NCBI RefSeq assembly: GCF_001905825.1
Contig: NZ_LIVV01000004.1
Location: 495,687 to 559,686 of the forward strand
Source of the DNA: Streptomyces sp. CB02009
GTDB lineage: Bacteria; Actinomycetota; Actinomycetes; Streptomycetales; Streptomycetaceae
Direction: 5' to 3'
Length of the DNA: 64,000 nt
Position numbers and translations under genes: made by a program. Below, piece by piece: positions 42,987-50,603 of the stretch. Under the pieces are notes generated by a model. It saw only the letters and a program-made list of their open reading frames with translations. It had not been told where the DNA came from and did no database searches. Every line of letters begins with the position of its first letter. Position 1 is the stretch's first letter.

Positions 42987-44480
42987 GTGAGCACCGAGAA
43001 CGAGGGCACGGCGGTACCGGCGGACCACCCGGCGGCCCCGTCCACTCCGACCACCCCTCCGACGCCTCCGACGGCTCCCCCGGCGTCGGCGCCGACCCCT
43101 GCGGCCGCGGACGCCCCTGCGGCCGCGCAGCCCCCGACGGCCGCGCAGCCCCCGACGGCCGCGCAGCCCCCCGCTCCGGAAGCGGCTCCTGCCCATGCTC
43201 CGGACGCGGCCCACGCCCCGGCCCACGCCCATGCGCCGGAATCCGCCGCGTCCACTCCCGCCCCGGCCGCCGCGGGAGCCGGCTGGCCGCCGCCCCCGCC
43301 GACCGTGCCCGCCTGGGGCGCCCCGCTCCCGCCCGCCGCCCCCGAGGCGCCCCGTCGGCGGACCGGCGGCCTGGTGGCGGCGGTCCTGGTCGCGGCGCTC
43401 GTCGCGGGCGGCATCGGCGGTGGCATCGGCTACTGGGCCGCCCAGCGCGGCGACGACGGTGTCAGCTCGACGACGGTCTCCTCGGGCGAGGCCCCGGCGT
43501 CGTTCAAGCGCGAGCCCGGGACGGTCGCCGCGGTCGCCGCGACGGCGCTGCCGAGCGTGGTCACCATCCAGGCGAAGTCGGGCGGTTCGCAGGGCGAGGG
43601 CGAGGGCGGCACGGGCACGGGCTTCGTGTACGACCAGGAGGGCCACATCGTCACCAACAACCACGTGGTGGCGTCGGCGGCCGACGGCGGCACGCTCTCC
43701 GTGACGTTCCCGGACGGCAAGTCGTACGACGCGGAGGTCGTCGGCCGGGCCGAGGGCTACGACGTGGCCGTACTGAAGCTCACGAACGCGCCGAAGGGGC
43801 TGAAGCCGCTGCCGCTCGGCGACTCCGACAAGGTCGCGGTCGGCGACTCGACGATCGCGATCGGTGCGCCCTTCGGCCTGTCGAACACGGTGACGACGGG
43901 CATCATCAGCGCCAAGAACCGGCCGGTCGCGTCGGGCGACGGCTCGGGCGGCAGCAACTCGTACATGAGCGCGCTGCAGACGGACGCGTCGATCAACCCG
44001 GGCAACTCGGGCGGTCCGCTGCTCGACGCGAGCGGCGCGGTCATCGGCATCAACTCGGCGATCCAGTCCACCGGCAGCGGCCTCGGCCAGACCCAGGCGG
44101 GTTCCATCGGCCTGGGCTTCGCGATCCCGGTGAACCAGGCGAAGAACGTGGCCCAGCAGCTGATCAGGACGGGCAAGCCGGTGTACCCGGTGATCGGCGC
44201 GACGGTGAACATGCAGGAGCAGGGCGAGGGCGCCACGATCGCCTCCCAGGGCTCGGGCGGCACCCCCTCGGTGACCCCCGACGGTCCGGCCGCGAAGGCG
44301 GGCCTGAAGGCCGGCGACGTGATCACGGGCTTCGGCGGGCACCAGATCGACAGCGGCCCCTCCCTGATCAGCGAGATCTGGACCCACAAGCCGGGCGACC
44401 AGGTCAAGATCACCTACGAGCGCGACGGCAAGACCTCCACGGCCACGGTCACCCTCGGCGAGCGCACCGGCGACAGCTGA
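42987..44480 (+). CDS. membrane-anchored HtrA/DegP-like serine protease with PDZ domain
   Basis: A 497-aa protease. Residues 1-125 are a cytoplasmic Pro/Ala-rich tail containing an 18-bp DNA repeat. One helix (about 130-155, GGLVAAVLVAALVAGGIGGGIG) anchors it. The trypsin-like domain outside has His in TNNHVVAS (about 224), Asp in YDVAVLKL (about 258) and Ser in NPGNSGGPLL (about 340). A PDZ domain (about 390-490) has PAAKAGLKAGDVITGF. It is an envelope quality-control protease, as for MtrA/CseC-linked or PepD-type HtrA proteins. GTG start with GGAG 9 bases upstream. Monocistronic; tRNA-Ser follows. Confidence 0.94.
   Translation: MSTENEGTAVPADHPAAPSTPTTPPTPPTAPPASAPTPAAADAPAAAQPPTAAQPPTAAQPPAPEAAPAHAPDAAHAPAHAHAPESAASTPAPAAAGAGWPPPPPTVPAWGAPLPPAAPEAPRRRTGGLVAAVLVAALVAGGIGGGIGYWAAQRGDDGVSSTTVSSGEAPASFKREPGTVAAVAATALPSVVTIQAKSGGSQGEGEGGTGTGFVYDQEGHIVTNNHVVASAADGGTLSVTFPDGKSYDAEVVGRAEGYDVAVLKLTNAPKGLKPLPLGDSDKVAVGDSTIAIGAPFGLSNTVTTGIISAKNRPVASGDGSGGSNSYMSALQTDASINPGNSGGPLLDASGAVIGINSAIQSTGSGLGQTQAGSIGLGFAIPVNQAKNVAQQLIRTGKPVYPVIGATVNMQEQGEGATIASQGSGGTPSVTPDGPAAKAGLKAGDVITGFGGHQIDSGPSLISEIWTHKPGDQVKITYERDGKTSTATVTLGERTGDS
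43122..43171. repeat. 18-bp tandem repeat within the HtrA-like gene
   Basis: Unit GCCGCGCAGCCCCCGACG repeats 2.8 times with no mismatch, encoding AAQPPT three times in the disordered cytoplasmic tail. Length variation between strains would change the tail without breaking the frame. Confidence 0.9.
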
Positions 44481-44528
44481 CCGGCTAGGCTGTCCCCCGC
44501 GCCGCACGCGGACACACCGCCGGCGCGG

Positions 44529-44615
44529 GGTGGGTTGCCCGAGCGGCCTAAGGGAACGGTCTTGAAAACCGTCGTGGCAGCGATGTCACCGTGGGTTCGA
44601 ATCCCACACCCACCG
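44529..44615 (+). tRNA. tRNA-Ser (anticodon UGA)
   Basis: An 87-nt class II tRNA. The acceptor stem GGTGGGT pairs with ACCCACC, followed by discriminator G at 44615. The anticodon loop CTTGAAAA gives TGA, reading UCA/UCG codons. A long variable arm and T-stem GTGGG/CCCAC with TTCGAAT loop are present. CCA is not encoded. It starts 48 bases after the HtrA-like gene stop. Confidence 0.95.
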
Positions 44616-44620
44616 CAGTG

Positions 44621-44640
44621 GACCGGCGAACGTGCCGGTC
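44621..44640 (+). terminator. hairpin after tRNA-Ser
   Basis: GACCGGC and GCCGGTC form a 7-bp stem around GAACGT. A second stem, GAAGGGG/CCCCTTC (44642-44674), follows immediately. There is no T run, which is common for Streptomyces terminators. Confidence 0.5.
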
Positions 44641-44892
44641 GGAAGGGGTACTCCGGATGCCGGGGTGCCCCTTCGCCGTGTGCGGGGGCGGGACGGTCCC
44701 CGGGGGCGCCGCCGCGGCCTTCCTGGCGTGTCCCCGGGGTCTTCGGGGGTCTTCGGTGTCCCCGCGGCCTCCCGGCGCGTCTCCGTCGGCCTTCCGGGGC
44801 GTTCCCGAGTATTCCGGGGCGCCTCTGCGGATGCGGGACCCGAGTGGTGCCGTGATGCTGGAGGTGCTGGAACAGTGGCTAGGAGGGCCAGG

Positions 44893-45102
44893 ATGTCTGT
44901 GTTCGACAAGCTCAAGGGAATGCTGAAGGGCCACGAGGATCAGGCCTCCACGGGCGTCGACGAGGCCGGCGACTACGTCGACGGAAAGACGCAGAGCAAG
45001 TACAGCAGCCAGGTCGACACCGCCCAGGAGAAGCTCAAGCAGCAAATGGGAGGCACGGGTCAGCAGCCGGACTCTCCACCCCAGCCCCCGCCGCAGCAGT
45101 AG
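44893..45102 (+). CDS. small antitoxin-like protein (Rv0909 family)
   Basis: A 69-aa soluble, highly charged protein: SVFDKLKGMLKGHEDQAS, a helical middle (DEAGDYVDGKTQSKY) and a C-terminal amphipathic helix before a Pro/Gln-rich tail (PPQPPPQQ). This matches the Rv0909-type antitoxin annotation of actinobacteria. In mycobacteria the partner toxin Rv0910 is adjacent; no such toxin gene is next to this one, so the antitoxin role is doubtful and another role is possible. A strong AGGAGG lies 6 bases upstream of ATG 44893. Stop TAG 45100-45102 is the first repeat of a tandem array. Confidence 0.85.
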   Translation: MSVFDKLKGMLKGHEDQASTGVDEAGDYVDGKTQSKYSSQVDTAQEKLKQQMGGTGQQPDSPPQPPPQQ

Positions 45103-45164
45103 CGCCGCGGACTAGTAGCGCCGCAGTAGTAGCGCCGCAGTAGTAGCGCCGCACCGATGCGCCG
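45093..45164. repeat. 14-bp tandem repeat directly at the antitoxin stop codon
   Basis: Units CAGTAGTAGCGCCG recur four to five times, starting with CAGCAGTAGCGCCG that contains the TAG stop of the small gene and degenerating to CACCGATGCGCCG. Two copies are identical. All units carry in-frame TAG triplets, so the array is an expansion of the stop-codon region. Confidence 0.9.
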
Positions 45165-45213
45165 CGGCAGTTGCGCGAGGCGCAGCGGGAGCGCGAGGCG
45201 TGAAGCGACCGTC

Positions 45214-45249
45214 AGGGGCGTCCCGGATCCACATCCGGGGCGCCTTTTT
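45214..45249 (+). terminator. intrinsic terminator
   Basis: AGGGGCGTCCCGGAT and ATCCGGGGCGCCT form a long GC-rich stem around CCAC and are followed by TTTTT. It ends transcription from the antitoxin-like gene before the macro domain gene. Confidence 0.85.
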
Positions 45250-45322
45250 CGGATGTGGCGGGGAGGGTTCTTCGGGTTACATGGGGCGCCGGACAGGCGT
45301 GGGCGGACGAAGGGGCGTTGTC

Positions 45323-45847
45323 GTGGTGCGGATCGTGCTCGTGCAGGGGGACATCACCGCCGAGGCCGCCGACGCGATCGTGAACGCCGCGAACTCCTCG
45401 CTGCTGGGCGGCGGCGGGGTCGACGGCGCCATCCACCGCAAGGGCGGCCCGGAGATCCTCGCCGCCTGCCAGGACCTGCGCCGCTCGCACTACGGCAAGG
45501 GGCTGGCCACCGGGCAGGCCGTGGCGACCACGGCGGGGCGGTTGCCGGCCCGGCACGTGATCCACACGGTCGGACCGGTCTGGTCGCGTGACGAGGACCG
45601 CTCGCGGCTGCTGGCCTCCTGCTATCGCGAATCCCTGCGGATCGCGGACGAGTTGGGTGATCGCACGGTCGCGTTCCCCGCCATCTCCACCGGGATCTAC
45701 GGCTGGCCGATCGACGACGGCGCCAGGATCGCCGTGCGGACCGTACGGGCCACCCCCACCGACGTGGAGGAGGTCCGCTTCGTCCTCTTCGACGCCCCGG
45801 CCTACGCGGCCTTCGAGGCGGCCGCGGGGGAGCCGGACGTTCCGTAG
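45323..45847 (+). CDS. macro-domain protein, probable O-acetyl-ADP-ribose deacetylase
   Basis: A 174-aa single macro domain (YmdB/MacroD type). Motifs are VQGDITAEAADAIVNAANSS, LLGGGGVDGAIHRKGG, the ATTAGRLPARHVIHTVGP stretch and AFPAISTGIYGWP, which line the ADP-ribose pocket. MacroD-type enzymes hydrolyse O-acetyl-ADP-ribose and remove mono-ADP-ribose from proteins or nucleic acids. GTG 45323 or 45326 is the start; AAGGGG lies 7 and 10 bases upstream respectively. Monocistronic after the terminator at 45214. KptA in the same window also handles ADP-ribosylated RNA intermediates, but nothing links them directly. Confidence 0.93.
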   Translation: MVRIVLVQGDITAEAADAIVNAANSSLLGGGGVDGAIHRKGGPEILAACQDLRRSHYGKGLATGQAVATTAGRLPARHVIHTVGPVWSRDEDRSRLLASCYRESLRIADELGDRTVAFPAISTGIYGWPIDDGARIAVRTVRATPTDVEEVRFVLFDAPAYAAFEAAAGEPDVP

Positions 45848-45946
45848 GCCGAGACTTCGCGAGTGGAACGCTCCGCGGGTCGAACCTTCGTCTTACCACT
45901 GCTCACCCGTTCGGATTCCCCGTGCCGGGGACGCGCCGTCGTGATC

Positions 45947-45981
45947 TTCCGGTGGGGAGATTGGCGGAAAATCTGCCGGAA
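45947..45981. promoter_or_regulatory. hairpin-forming inverted repeat in a gene-free region
   Basis: TTCCGG...CCGGAA flanks a second pair AGATT...AATCT around GGCGGA. It lies about 100 bases past the macro domain gene in the 433-base gap 45848-46280, which otherwise holds the promoter region of the small secreted protein. It could be a terminator without a T run or an operator. Confidence 0.35.
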
Positions 45982-46210
45982 CGCTTCCTCTCTTGCGGTG
46001 TCAGGGCTGCCGCTGTCCTGAATGCCACCCCCCCGGGCTGAGCTGGGCCTTCGCTCGATGTCGCCGGGTTTATCTGCTTGTCCTCACGCTTGCGGGGGAA
46101 TCGGGCGCTCCGGGGTGGTTCGCCGGGGATTCGGTGGGCAACTCTGGATTCGCGACGTCGAGCACAACGACCGGGGCGGTCGGCCAACTGCCTTGGAAAT
46201 GGCCGTACTT

Positions 46211-46240
46211 CAGAGCACTTCAGAGCACCTCAGAGCAGTT
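46211..46240. repeat. three 10-bp direct repeats upstream of the secreted-protein gene
   Basis: CAGAGCACTT, CAGAGCACCT and CAGAGCAGTT follow each other without gaps, in phase with one helical turn, 41-70 bases before ATG 46281. Tandem sites one turn apart suggest cooperative binding of a regulator, or a leader-RNA element. Confidence 0.6.
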
Positions 46241-46280
46241 CCGTGCACAGCACCAGCTTTCAGTTCCCGGAGGAACAGAC

Positions 46281-46586
46281 ATGGCAAGCATCCGTACCGC
46301 CCGCATCCTCGCCGCCGCCGCCGCCCTGCCGCTCGCCGCGGCGCTCTTCACCGGGGTGGCCCAGGCCGACAACGGCGGGTTCGCGGACGACGGATCGAAC
46401 ACGAGCGTCGCCACGATCGTCGGCAGCGGCGTGGGTGGGGACAACTTCGGCAACTCGACCACGACGCAGCAGGTGGCGACCGGTTCCGGTGCCTCCAACC
46501 AGAACAACACGGCCAGCGTGAACGGCTCCGCCTTCACCCACATCGCCCAGAACAACGCGGTGGTCAACTTCAACCCGTGGTGGTGA
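46281..46586 (+). CDS. small secreted Asn/Gly/Ser-rich protein
   Basis: A 101-aa precursor with a clear signal peptide (hydrophobic Ala/Leu core, cleavage after AQA) leaving about 72 residues. The mature part is Asn/Ser/Gly/Thr-rich, has no cysteine and ends NAVVNFNPWW. Segments such as QQVATGSGASNQNN and HIAQNNAVVNF recall beta-strand repeats of curlin-like or rodlin-like surface proteins, but no family is recognised and this is only a resemblance. GGAGG lies 7 bases before ATG. The gene is preceded by three 10-bp repeats. It may be a cell-surface or aerial-hyphae component. Confidence 0.82.
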   Translation: MASIRTARILAAAAALPLAAALFTGVAQADNGGFADDGSNTSVATIVGSGVGGDNFGNSTTTQQVATGSGASNQNNTASVNGSAFTHIAQNNAVVNFNPWW

Positions 46587-46737
46587 CCGCCCCCGCACGG
46601 CAGCCGGCCCGACGGGGGGCGTGACCGCGGTGTGAACGACGGCCTGTGCGCCGGTACTTCGGTACCGGCGTGCGGGCCGTTCCGCGTGTGCCTCCGGACG
46701 GGCGCGGTCGGTCGTCGACCTTGACACGGGTCCCGAA

Positions 46738-46754
46738 TCTGACGGACAGTCAGA
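46738..46754. promoter_or_regulatory. palindromic operator candidate before the igr-like operon
   Basis: TCTGACGGACAGTCAGA has perfect 6-base arms around GGACA. It lies 31 bases before GTG 46786 and 11 bases after TTGACA (46721-46726), a good -35 match, so a bound repressor would cover the promoter. TetR-type repressors of lipid degradation often use such sites; no regulator gene is adjacent. Confidence 0.6.
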
Positions 46755-46785
46755 AACCTCAGTCGTCCCACGGGAGGCCGTCGCC

Positions 46786-47952
46786 GTGCACCTCGCCCCG
46801 ACCGAGCGGCAGCTGCGGCTGCGCGCCGAACTCCGCGCGTACTTCCGGGACCTGATGCCCGAAGGCCCACCGTCCGCGACCGACACCGCGGCCCAGCGCC
46901 GGCTGCTCCGCCGGATCGGCGCCGACGGGCTCCTGGGCCTCGGCTGGCCCGAGGAGTACGGCGGTCAGGGCCGCGGTCCCGACGAGCAGTTCGTCTTCTT
47001 CGACGAGGCGTACCGCGCGGGCGCCCCCGTCTCGATGGTCACGCTCAACACCGTCGGACCCACCCTCATGGCGTACGGGACCGAGCAGCAGAAGGCCTTC
47101 TTCCTGCCCCGGATCCTGCGCGGCGAGACCGTCTTCGCCATCGGGTACAGCGAGCCCGAGGCCGGCACGGACCTCGCCTCCCTCCGGACGCGCGCGGTCC
47201 GCGACGGCGGCTCCTGGCTGATCGACGGGCAGAAGATCTTCACCTCCAACGCCCAGAACGCCGACTGGATCTGGCTCGCCTGCCGCACCGACCCCGACGC
47301 GCCTCCGCACGGGGGCATCTCGATCGTCCTCGTCCCCACCGACGCCCCGGGCTTCTCCTGGACCCCGATCGCGACCGTGGGAGGGCTGACGACCACGGCC
47401 ACCTACTACGACGGGATCCGCGTCCCCGCCGGGAACCTCGTCGGGCCCGAGCACGGGGGCTGGGGGCTCATCACCAACCAGCTCAACCACGAGCGGGTCG
47501 CGCTCGCCGCGATCGGGATGCAGGCCGAGGACTTCTTCGCCGCGGTGCTCGACCGGGCCCGTACCCCCGATCCGGTGACGGACAGGCGCCGCATTGACGA
47601 GCCGTGGGTGCGGATCCGAGCCGCCGAAGCCCATGCCCGGCTGGCAGCGACACGCTTGCTGAACTGGCGTTTGGTGGGAGACGTGGGGGCCGGCCGGCTG
47701 GCCCCGGGCGATGCGAGCGGCGTGAAGTTCGTGGGAACCGAATCGGCGGTGGAGGTGTATCGAATATGTCAGGAGATCGCGGGTGGGTCGGGGACGGTGC
47801 GAGCGGGATCGCCGGGGGAGTTCGACGGCGGTGAGCTGGAGCGCATGAACCGGGCCGCACAGATCAACACCTTCGGGGGAGGGGTGAGCGAGGTGCAGCG
47901 CGAGATCGTCGCGAGGATGCGGCTCGGCATGAAGGGGAGGGGCCGACGATGA
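46786..47952 (+). CDS. acyl-CoA dehydrogenase, ChsE2-like (catalytic partner)
   Basis: A 388-aa FAD-dependent acyl-CoA dehydrogenase. FAD-binding stretches are YSEPEAGTDLASL and FTSNAQNADWIW. The usual C-terminal catalytic Glu (YEGT-type motif) is replaced by Gly (GGGVSEVQR), but LNHERVALA supplies a Glu at the position used by isovaleryl- and long-chain-type enzymes. Length is near M. tuberculosis ChsE2 (FadE29, 387 aa), which forms a heterotetramer with ChsE1. GTG start with GGGAGG 8 bases upstream. First gene of a five-gene operon, ATGA-coupled to the next. Likely introduces a double bond in a short steroid- or terpenoid-linked acyl-CoA. Confidence 0.9.
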   Translation: MHLAPTERQLRLRAELRAYFRDLMPEGPPSATDTAAQRRLLRRIGADGLLGLGWPEEYGGQGRGPDEQFVFFDEAYRAGAPVSMVTLNTVGPTLMAYGTEQQKAFFLPRILRGETVFAIGYSEPEAGTDLASLRTRAVRDGGSWLIDGQKIFTSNAQNADWIWLACRTDPDAPPHGGISIVLVPTDAPGFSWTPIATVGGLTTTATYYDGIRVPAGNLVGPEHGGWGLITNQLNHERVALAAIGMQAEDFFAAVLDRARTPDPVTDRRRIDEPWVRIRAAEAHARLAATRLLNWRLVGDVGAGRLAPGDASGVKFVGTESAVEVYRICQEIAGGSGTVRAGSPGEFDGGELERMNRAAQINTFGGGVSEVQREIVARMRLGMKGRGRR

Positions 47953-49064
47953 CCCTCACACGGAGCCAGGACGGGCCGGACCCCTCGGCGGGCGGACCGC
48001 ACGCGTCGTCGGGCGGGCCGGACCCGGCGGGAGGGACGAACCCCTCGTCGGGAGGGCCGAACCCCTCGTCGGATGGGCCGAATCCCTCGTCGGGTGGGCT
48101 GTACGAGCGGCTCACGGAGTTCGCGGGGCGGTCCGCCGCGACGGCCGGCACCGGCAAGGACCCGGTCAACCTGCCCATGATCCGCCACTGGTGCGAGGCC
48201 ATGGGGGACGACCACCCCGCCTACCGGGGGCCCGACGCCGTCGCGCCGCCCACGATGCTCCAGGCCTGGACGATGGGCGGCCTCTCGGGGCACACGGACC
48301 GCTCGTCCGCCCACGAGGAGCTGTTCGCCCTCCTCGACGGGGCCGGATACACCTCGGTGGTCGCCACCGACTGCGAGCAGGAGTACCTCCGGCCGCTGCG
48401 GCCCGGCGACGAGATCAGCTTCGACACGGTGATCGAGTCCGTGTCGGCCCTCAAGACCACCAAGCTGGGGTCGGGCCACTTCGTCACCACCCGGACCGAC
48501 GTCCGGGCCGGCGGGCAACTGGCCGGCACCCACCGCTTCCGCATCCTCAAGTACGCCCCCGCCGCACGCCCGCGCGGGCCGGAGCCCACCCCCGGGACGG
48601 AGACGGAGCAGCCGGCAGGAGCCCGGGCGGCGGGAGGCCGGGCGGCGGAGCAGCGGGCGAAGGCCCGGCGGCCCCGGCCCGTGGTCAACCGGGACAACGC
48701 CGGATTCTGGGAGGGCGTGGCCGCGCACCGGCTGCTCGTCCAGCGCTGCGGCGACTGCGCCGCCCTCCGTTTCCCCTGGCTGCCGGGGTGCGCCGACTGC
48801 GGTTCGCCGGAGTGGGACACGGTCGAGGCGAGCGGCGCCGGGACGGTCTACTCGTACGTGGTGATGCACCACCCGTCGTTCCCGGCCTTCGACCCGCCGT
48901 ACGCGGTCGCCCTCGTCGAACTCGCCGAAGGCGTACGGATGATCAGCAACGTGGTGGGGGTGCCGTACGACAAGGTGCGGATCGGGATGCCGGTACGGCT
49001 GGAGTTCCTGCGCGTCGACGAGGAGCTGGAGCTTCCCGTCTTCCGCGCGGGAGGGGAGGACTGA
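47949..49064 (+). CDS. MaoC-like hydratase fused to DUF35 zinc-ribbon/OB domain, ChsH2-like
   Basis: A 371-aa fusion. Residues 1-50 are a low-complexity tail of PSSGGPN repeats. A MaoC-like hot-dog domain (about 55-205) follows with MIRHWCEAMGDDHPAY. After an Ala/Arg linker (about 205-240) comes a DUF35 domain with the zinc motif QRCGDCAALRFPWLPGCADC and an OB fold (GTVYSYVVMHHP). This matches ChsH2 of M. tuberculosis, whose MaoC half pairs with ChsH1 and whose DUF35 half binds the Ltp2 aldolase. ATGA overlap with the dehydrogenase gene; next gene begins 1 base after its stop. The tail is absent from mycobacterial ChsH2 as I recall. Confidence 0.9.
   Translation: MTLTRSQDGPDPSAGGPHASSGGPDPAGGTNPSSGGPNPSSDGPNPSSGGLYERLTEFAGRSAATAGTGKDPVNLPMIRHWCEAMGDDHPAYRGPDAVAPPTMLQAWTMGGLSGHTDRSSAHEELFALLDGAGYTSVVATDCEQEYLRPLRPGDEISFDTVIESVSALKTTKLGSGHFVTTRTDVRAGGQLAGTHRFRILKYAPAARPRGPEPTPGTETEQPAGARAAGGRAAEQRAKARRPRPVVNRDNAGFWEGVAAHRLLVQRCGDCAALRFPWLPGCADCGSPEWDTVEASGAGTVYSYVVMHHPSFPAFDPPYAVALVELAEGVRMISNVVGVPYDKVRIGMPVRLEFLRVDEELELPVFRAGGED
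47979..48101. repeat. 21-bp tandem repeat in the ChsH2-like gene
   Basis: Six units of the form AACCCCTCGTCGGGAGGGCCG (one shortened to 18 bases) encode the heptad-like peptide PSSGGPN near the N-terminus. The last three are nearly identical. Frame is preserved. Confidence 0.9.
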
Positions 49065-49065
49065 C

Positions 49066-50199
49066 ATGGACTTCACCCCCACCGAGGAGCAGGCGGCGGC
49101 CCGCGAGCTGGCCGCCCGGATCTTCGCCGACCTCTCCACCCACGAGCGGCTCAGGGCGGCCGGCACCGGCAGTGACGCCGAGCTCTGGAAGGCCCTCTGT
49201 GCCGCCGGGCTGCCCGGCTCCGTCGAGGAGACCGGCCTGCTCGGCCTGGTCCTCCTCCTGGAGGAGCAGGGACGCGTGACGGCCCAGGTGCCGCTCGCCG
49301 CGACCTGTGTGTACGGGATCCTCGCCGTCGCCCGGCACGGCACGGAGGAGCAGCGCGCCCGGCTGCTGCCCGGCCTCCGCGACGGTACGACGGTGGTGAC
49401 GGGGGCCTTCCCGGCCTCCGGCACGATCGCCTCCCGCGAGGGGCGGCTCAGCGGGGCCGTGGACTGGGTGCCCTGGCTCAGGGACGCCACCCATGTCCTC
49501 GTCCCCGACGAGGACCGCGCCCTCTGGCTGGTCCGCACCGAGGACGCGGCCCGCGTCGATCCCGTCGAGCTCACCGCACCCTGGTCCGCCGCCCGGCTCG
49601 TCCTCGACGGGGCGCCCGGGGAGCGGCTCGGGGAGGGCGCCGCCCATGCGGACGTGCTCGCCGCCGCCCGGGTCGCGTTCGCCGGGCTGCAGGCCGGGGT
49701 CTGCGCCGGGTCGCTGGCCAGGGCCGTGGAGTACACCTCCGTACGGGAGCAGTTCGGCCGCCCGCTCTCCACCCACCAGGCCGTTCAACTGCGGGCAGCC
49801 GACGCCCATATGGACACCGAGACCATCCGGGTCACCGCCTACGAGGCCGCCTGGCGCCACGACGAGGACCTGGACGCCCGCGGGGCGGCCCTCACCGCCG
49901 CCTGGTGGGCCTCCGAGGCGGGGAAGCGGGTCGTGCACGCCGGGCAGCATCTGCACGGCGGCATGGGCGCGGACCTCGACCACCCCGTCCACCGGCACTT
50001 CCTGTGGGGCAGGCAGCTCGACGCCCATCTCGGCTGCGGCACCGAACTCCTCGCCGAACTGGGCGACCTGCTGGCCGAAGGCCCGCCCGCCGACGGCCCG
50101 CCCGCCGACGTCCTGCTCGCCGACGTCCTGCTCGGCGACCGCCCGCTCACCGACGACCCGCTCGCCAATGACCTGCTCGCTGAAGGAGACCTGTCATGA
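49066..50199 (+). CDS. acyl-CoA dehydrogenase, ChsE1-like (non-catalytic partner)
   Basis: A 377-aa acyl-CoA-dehydrogenase-fold protein. It has the family C-terminal HGGMGADLDHPVHRHFLW but no Glu at either usual catalytic position (AARVAFAGLQAG and AHLGCGTEL stretches), as expected for the structural partner in alpha2beta2 ChsE1-ChsE2 enzymes. ChsE1 (FadE28) is about 339 aa; here the C-terminus carries seven 5-residue repeats (GPPAD, VLLAD, DPLAN and so on). ATG 49066 follows GGGGAGGA by 5 bases. ATGA overlap with the following MaoC gene, so the repeat tail reaches to the start of the next gene. Confidence 0.88.
   Translation: MDFTPTEEQAAARELAARIFADLSTHERLRAAGTGSDAELWKALCAAGLPGSVEETGLLGLVLLLEEQGRVTAQVPLAATCVYGILAVARHGTEEQRARLLPGLRDGTTVVTGAFPASGTIASREGRLSGAVDWVPWLRDATHVLVPDEDRALWLVRTEDAARVDPVELTAPWSAARLVLDGAPGERLGEGAAHADVLAAARVAFAGLQAGVCAGSLARAVEYTSVREQFGRPLSTHQAVQLRAADAHMDTETIRVTAYEAAWRHDEDLDARGAALTAAWWASEAGKRVVHAGQHLHGGMGADLDHPVHRHFLWGRQLDAHLGCGTELLAELGDLLAEGPPADGPPADVLLADVLLGDRPLTDDPLANDLLAEGDLS
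50080..50184. repeat. 15-bp repeat at the 3' end of the ChsE1-like gene
   Basis: Seven consecutive 15-base units, such as GGCCCGCCCGCCGAC and GTCCTGCTCGCCGAC, encode five-residue repeats ending in Asp, Asn or Glu. The array is degenerate at its 3' end. It stops just before the overlapping start of the next gene. Confidence 0.8.
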
Positions 50200-50603
50200 A
50201 GCCCGGCGCGGAACCCTTCGTCGAGCCGGGGGACGAGCTGCCACCGCTGACAATCCCGATCACCCGCACCCTGATCGTCGCCGGGGCCGTCGCCTCCCGC
50301 GACTACCAGGACGTGCACCACGACGCCGAACTGGCCAGGGAGAAGGGCTCCCCGGACATCTTCATGAACATCCTCACGACCAACGGCCTCGTCGGCCGGT
50401 ACATCACCGACCACTTCGGCCCCCGCGCCGTCCTCCGCAGGGTCGCCATCCGGCTCGGCGCCCCCAACCACCCCGGCGACACCATGGTGCTGACCGGCAC
50501 GGTCACCGAGGTCGACGGGGACACCGCACACGTCCGGGTCGTCGGGGCGAACGGCATCGGGCACCACGTCACGGGGACGGTCACCGTGGAGGTGCCGCGA
50601 TGA
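50196..50603 (+). CDS. MaoC-family enoyl-CoA hydratase subunit, ChsH1-like
   Basis: A 135-aa single hot-dog domain. The hydratase motif is SRDYQDVHHDAELA, holding the catalytic Asp-His pair of R-specific hydratases. A further conserved strand is PGDTMVLTGTVTEV. Its size matches ChsH1 of M. tuberculosis, which forms a heterotetramer with the MaoC half of ChsH2 and hydrates the unsaturated three-carbon side chain of a steroid-CoA. ATGA overlap on both sides (with the dehydrogenase gene and the thiolase-like gene) indicates tight translational coupling and probably equal subunit amounts. Confidence 0.92.
   Translation: MKPGAEPFVEPGDELPPLTIPITRTLIVAGAVASRDYQDVHHDAELAREKGSPDIFMNILTTNGLVGRYITDHFGPRAVLRRVAIRLGAPNHPGDTMVLTGTVTEVDGDTAHVRVVGANGIGHHVTGTVTVEVPR

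Noticed and set aside
43000..43280. Pro/Ala-rich N-terminus of the HtrA-like protein considered as a frameshift or wrong start
   Set aside because: The GTG start has a well-placed ribosome-binding site, codon usage is normal across the tail, and cytoplasmic Pro-rich tails are usual in Streptomyces HtrA-type proteases.
45981..46280. Possible riboswitch (for example a c-di-AMP type) before the small secreted-protein gene
   Set aside because: The gap has some inverted repeats but I could not match the consensus of any known riboswitch. A covariance-model search would be decisive.
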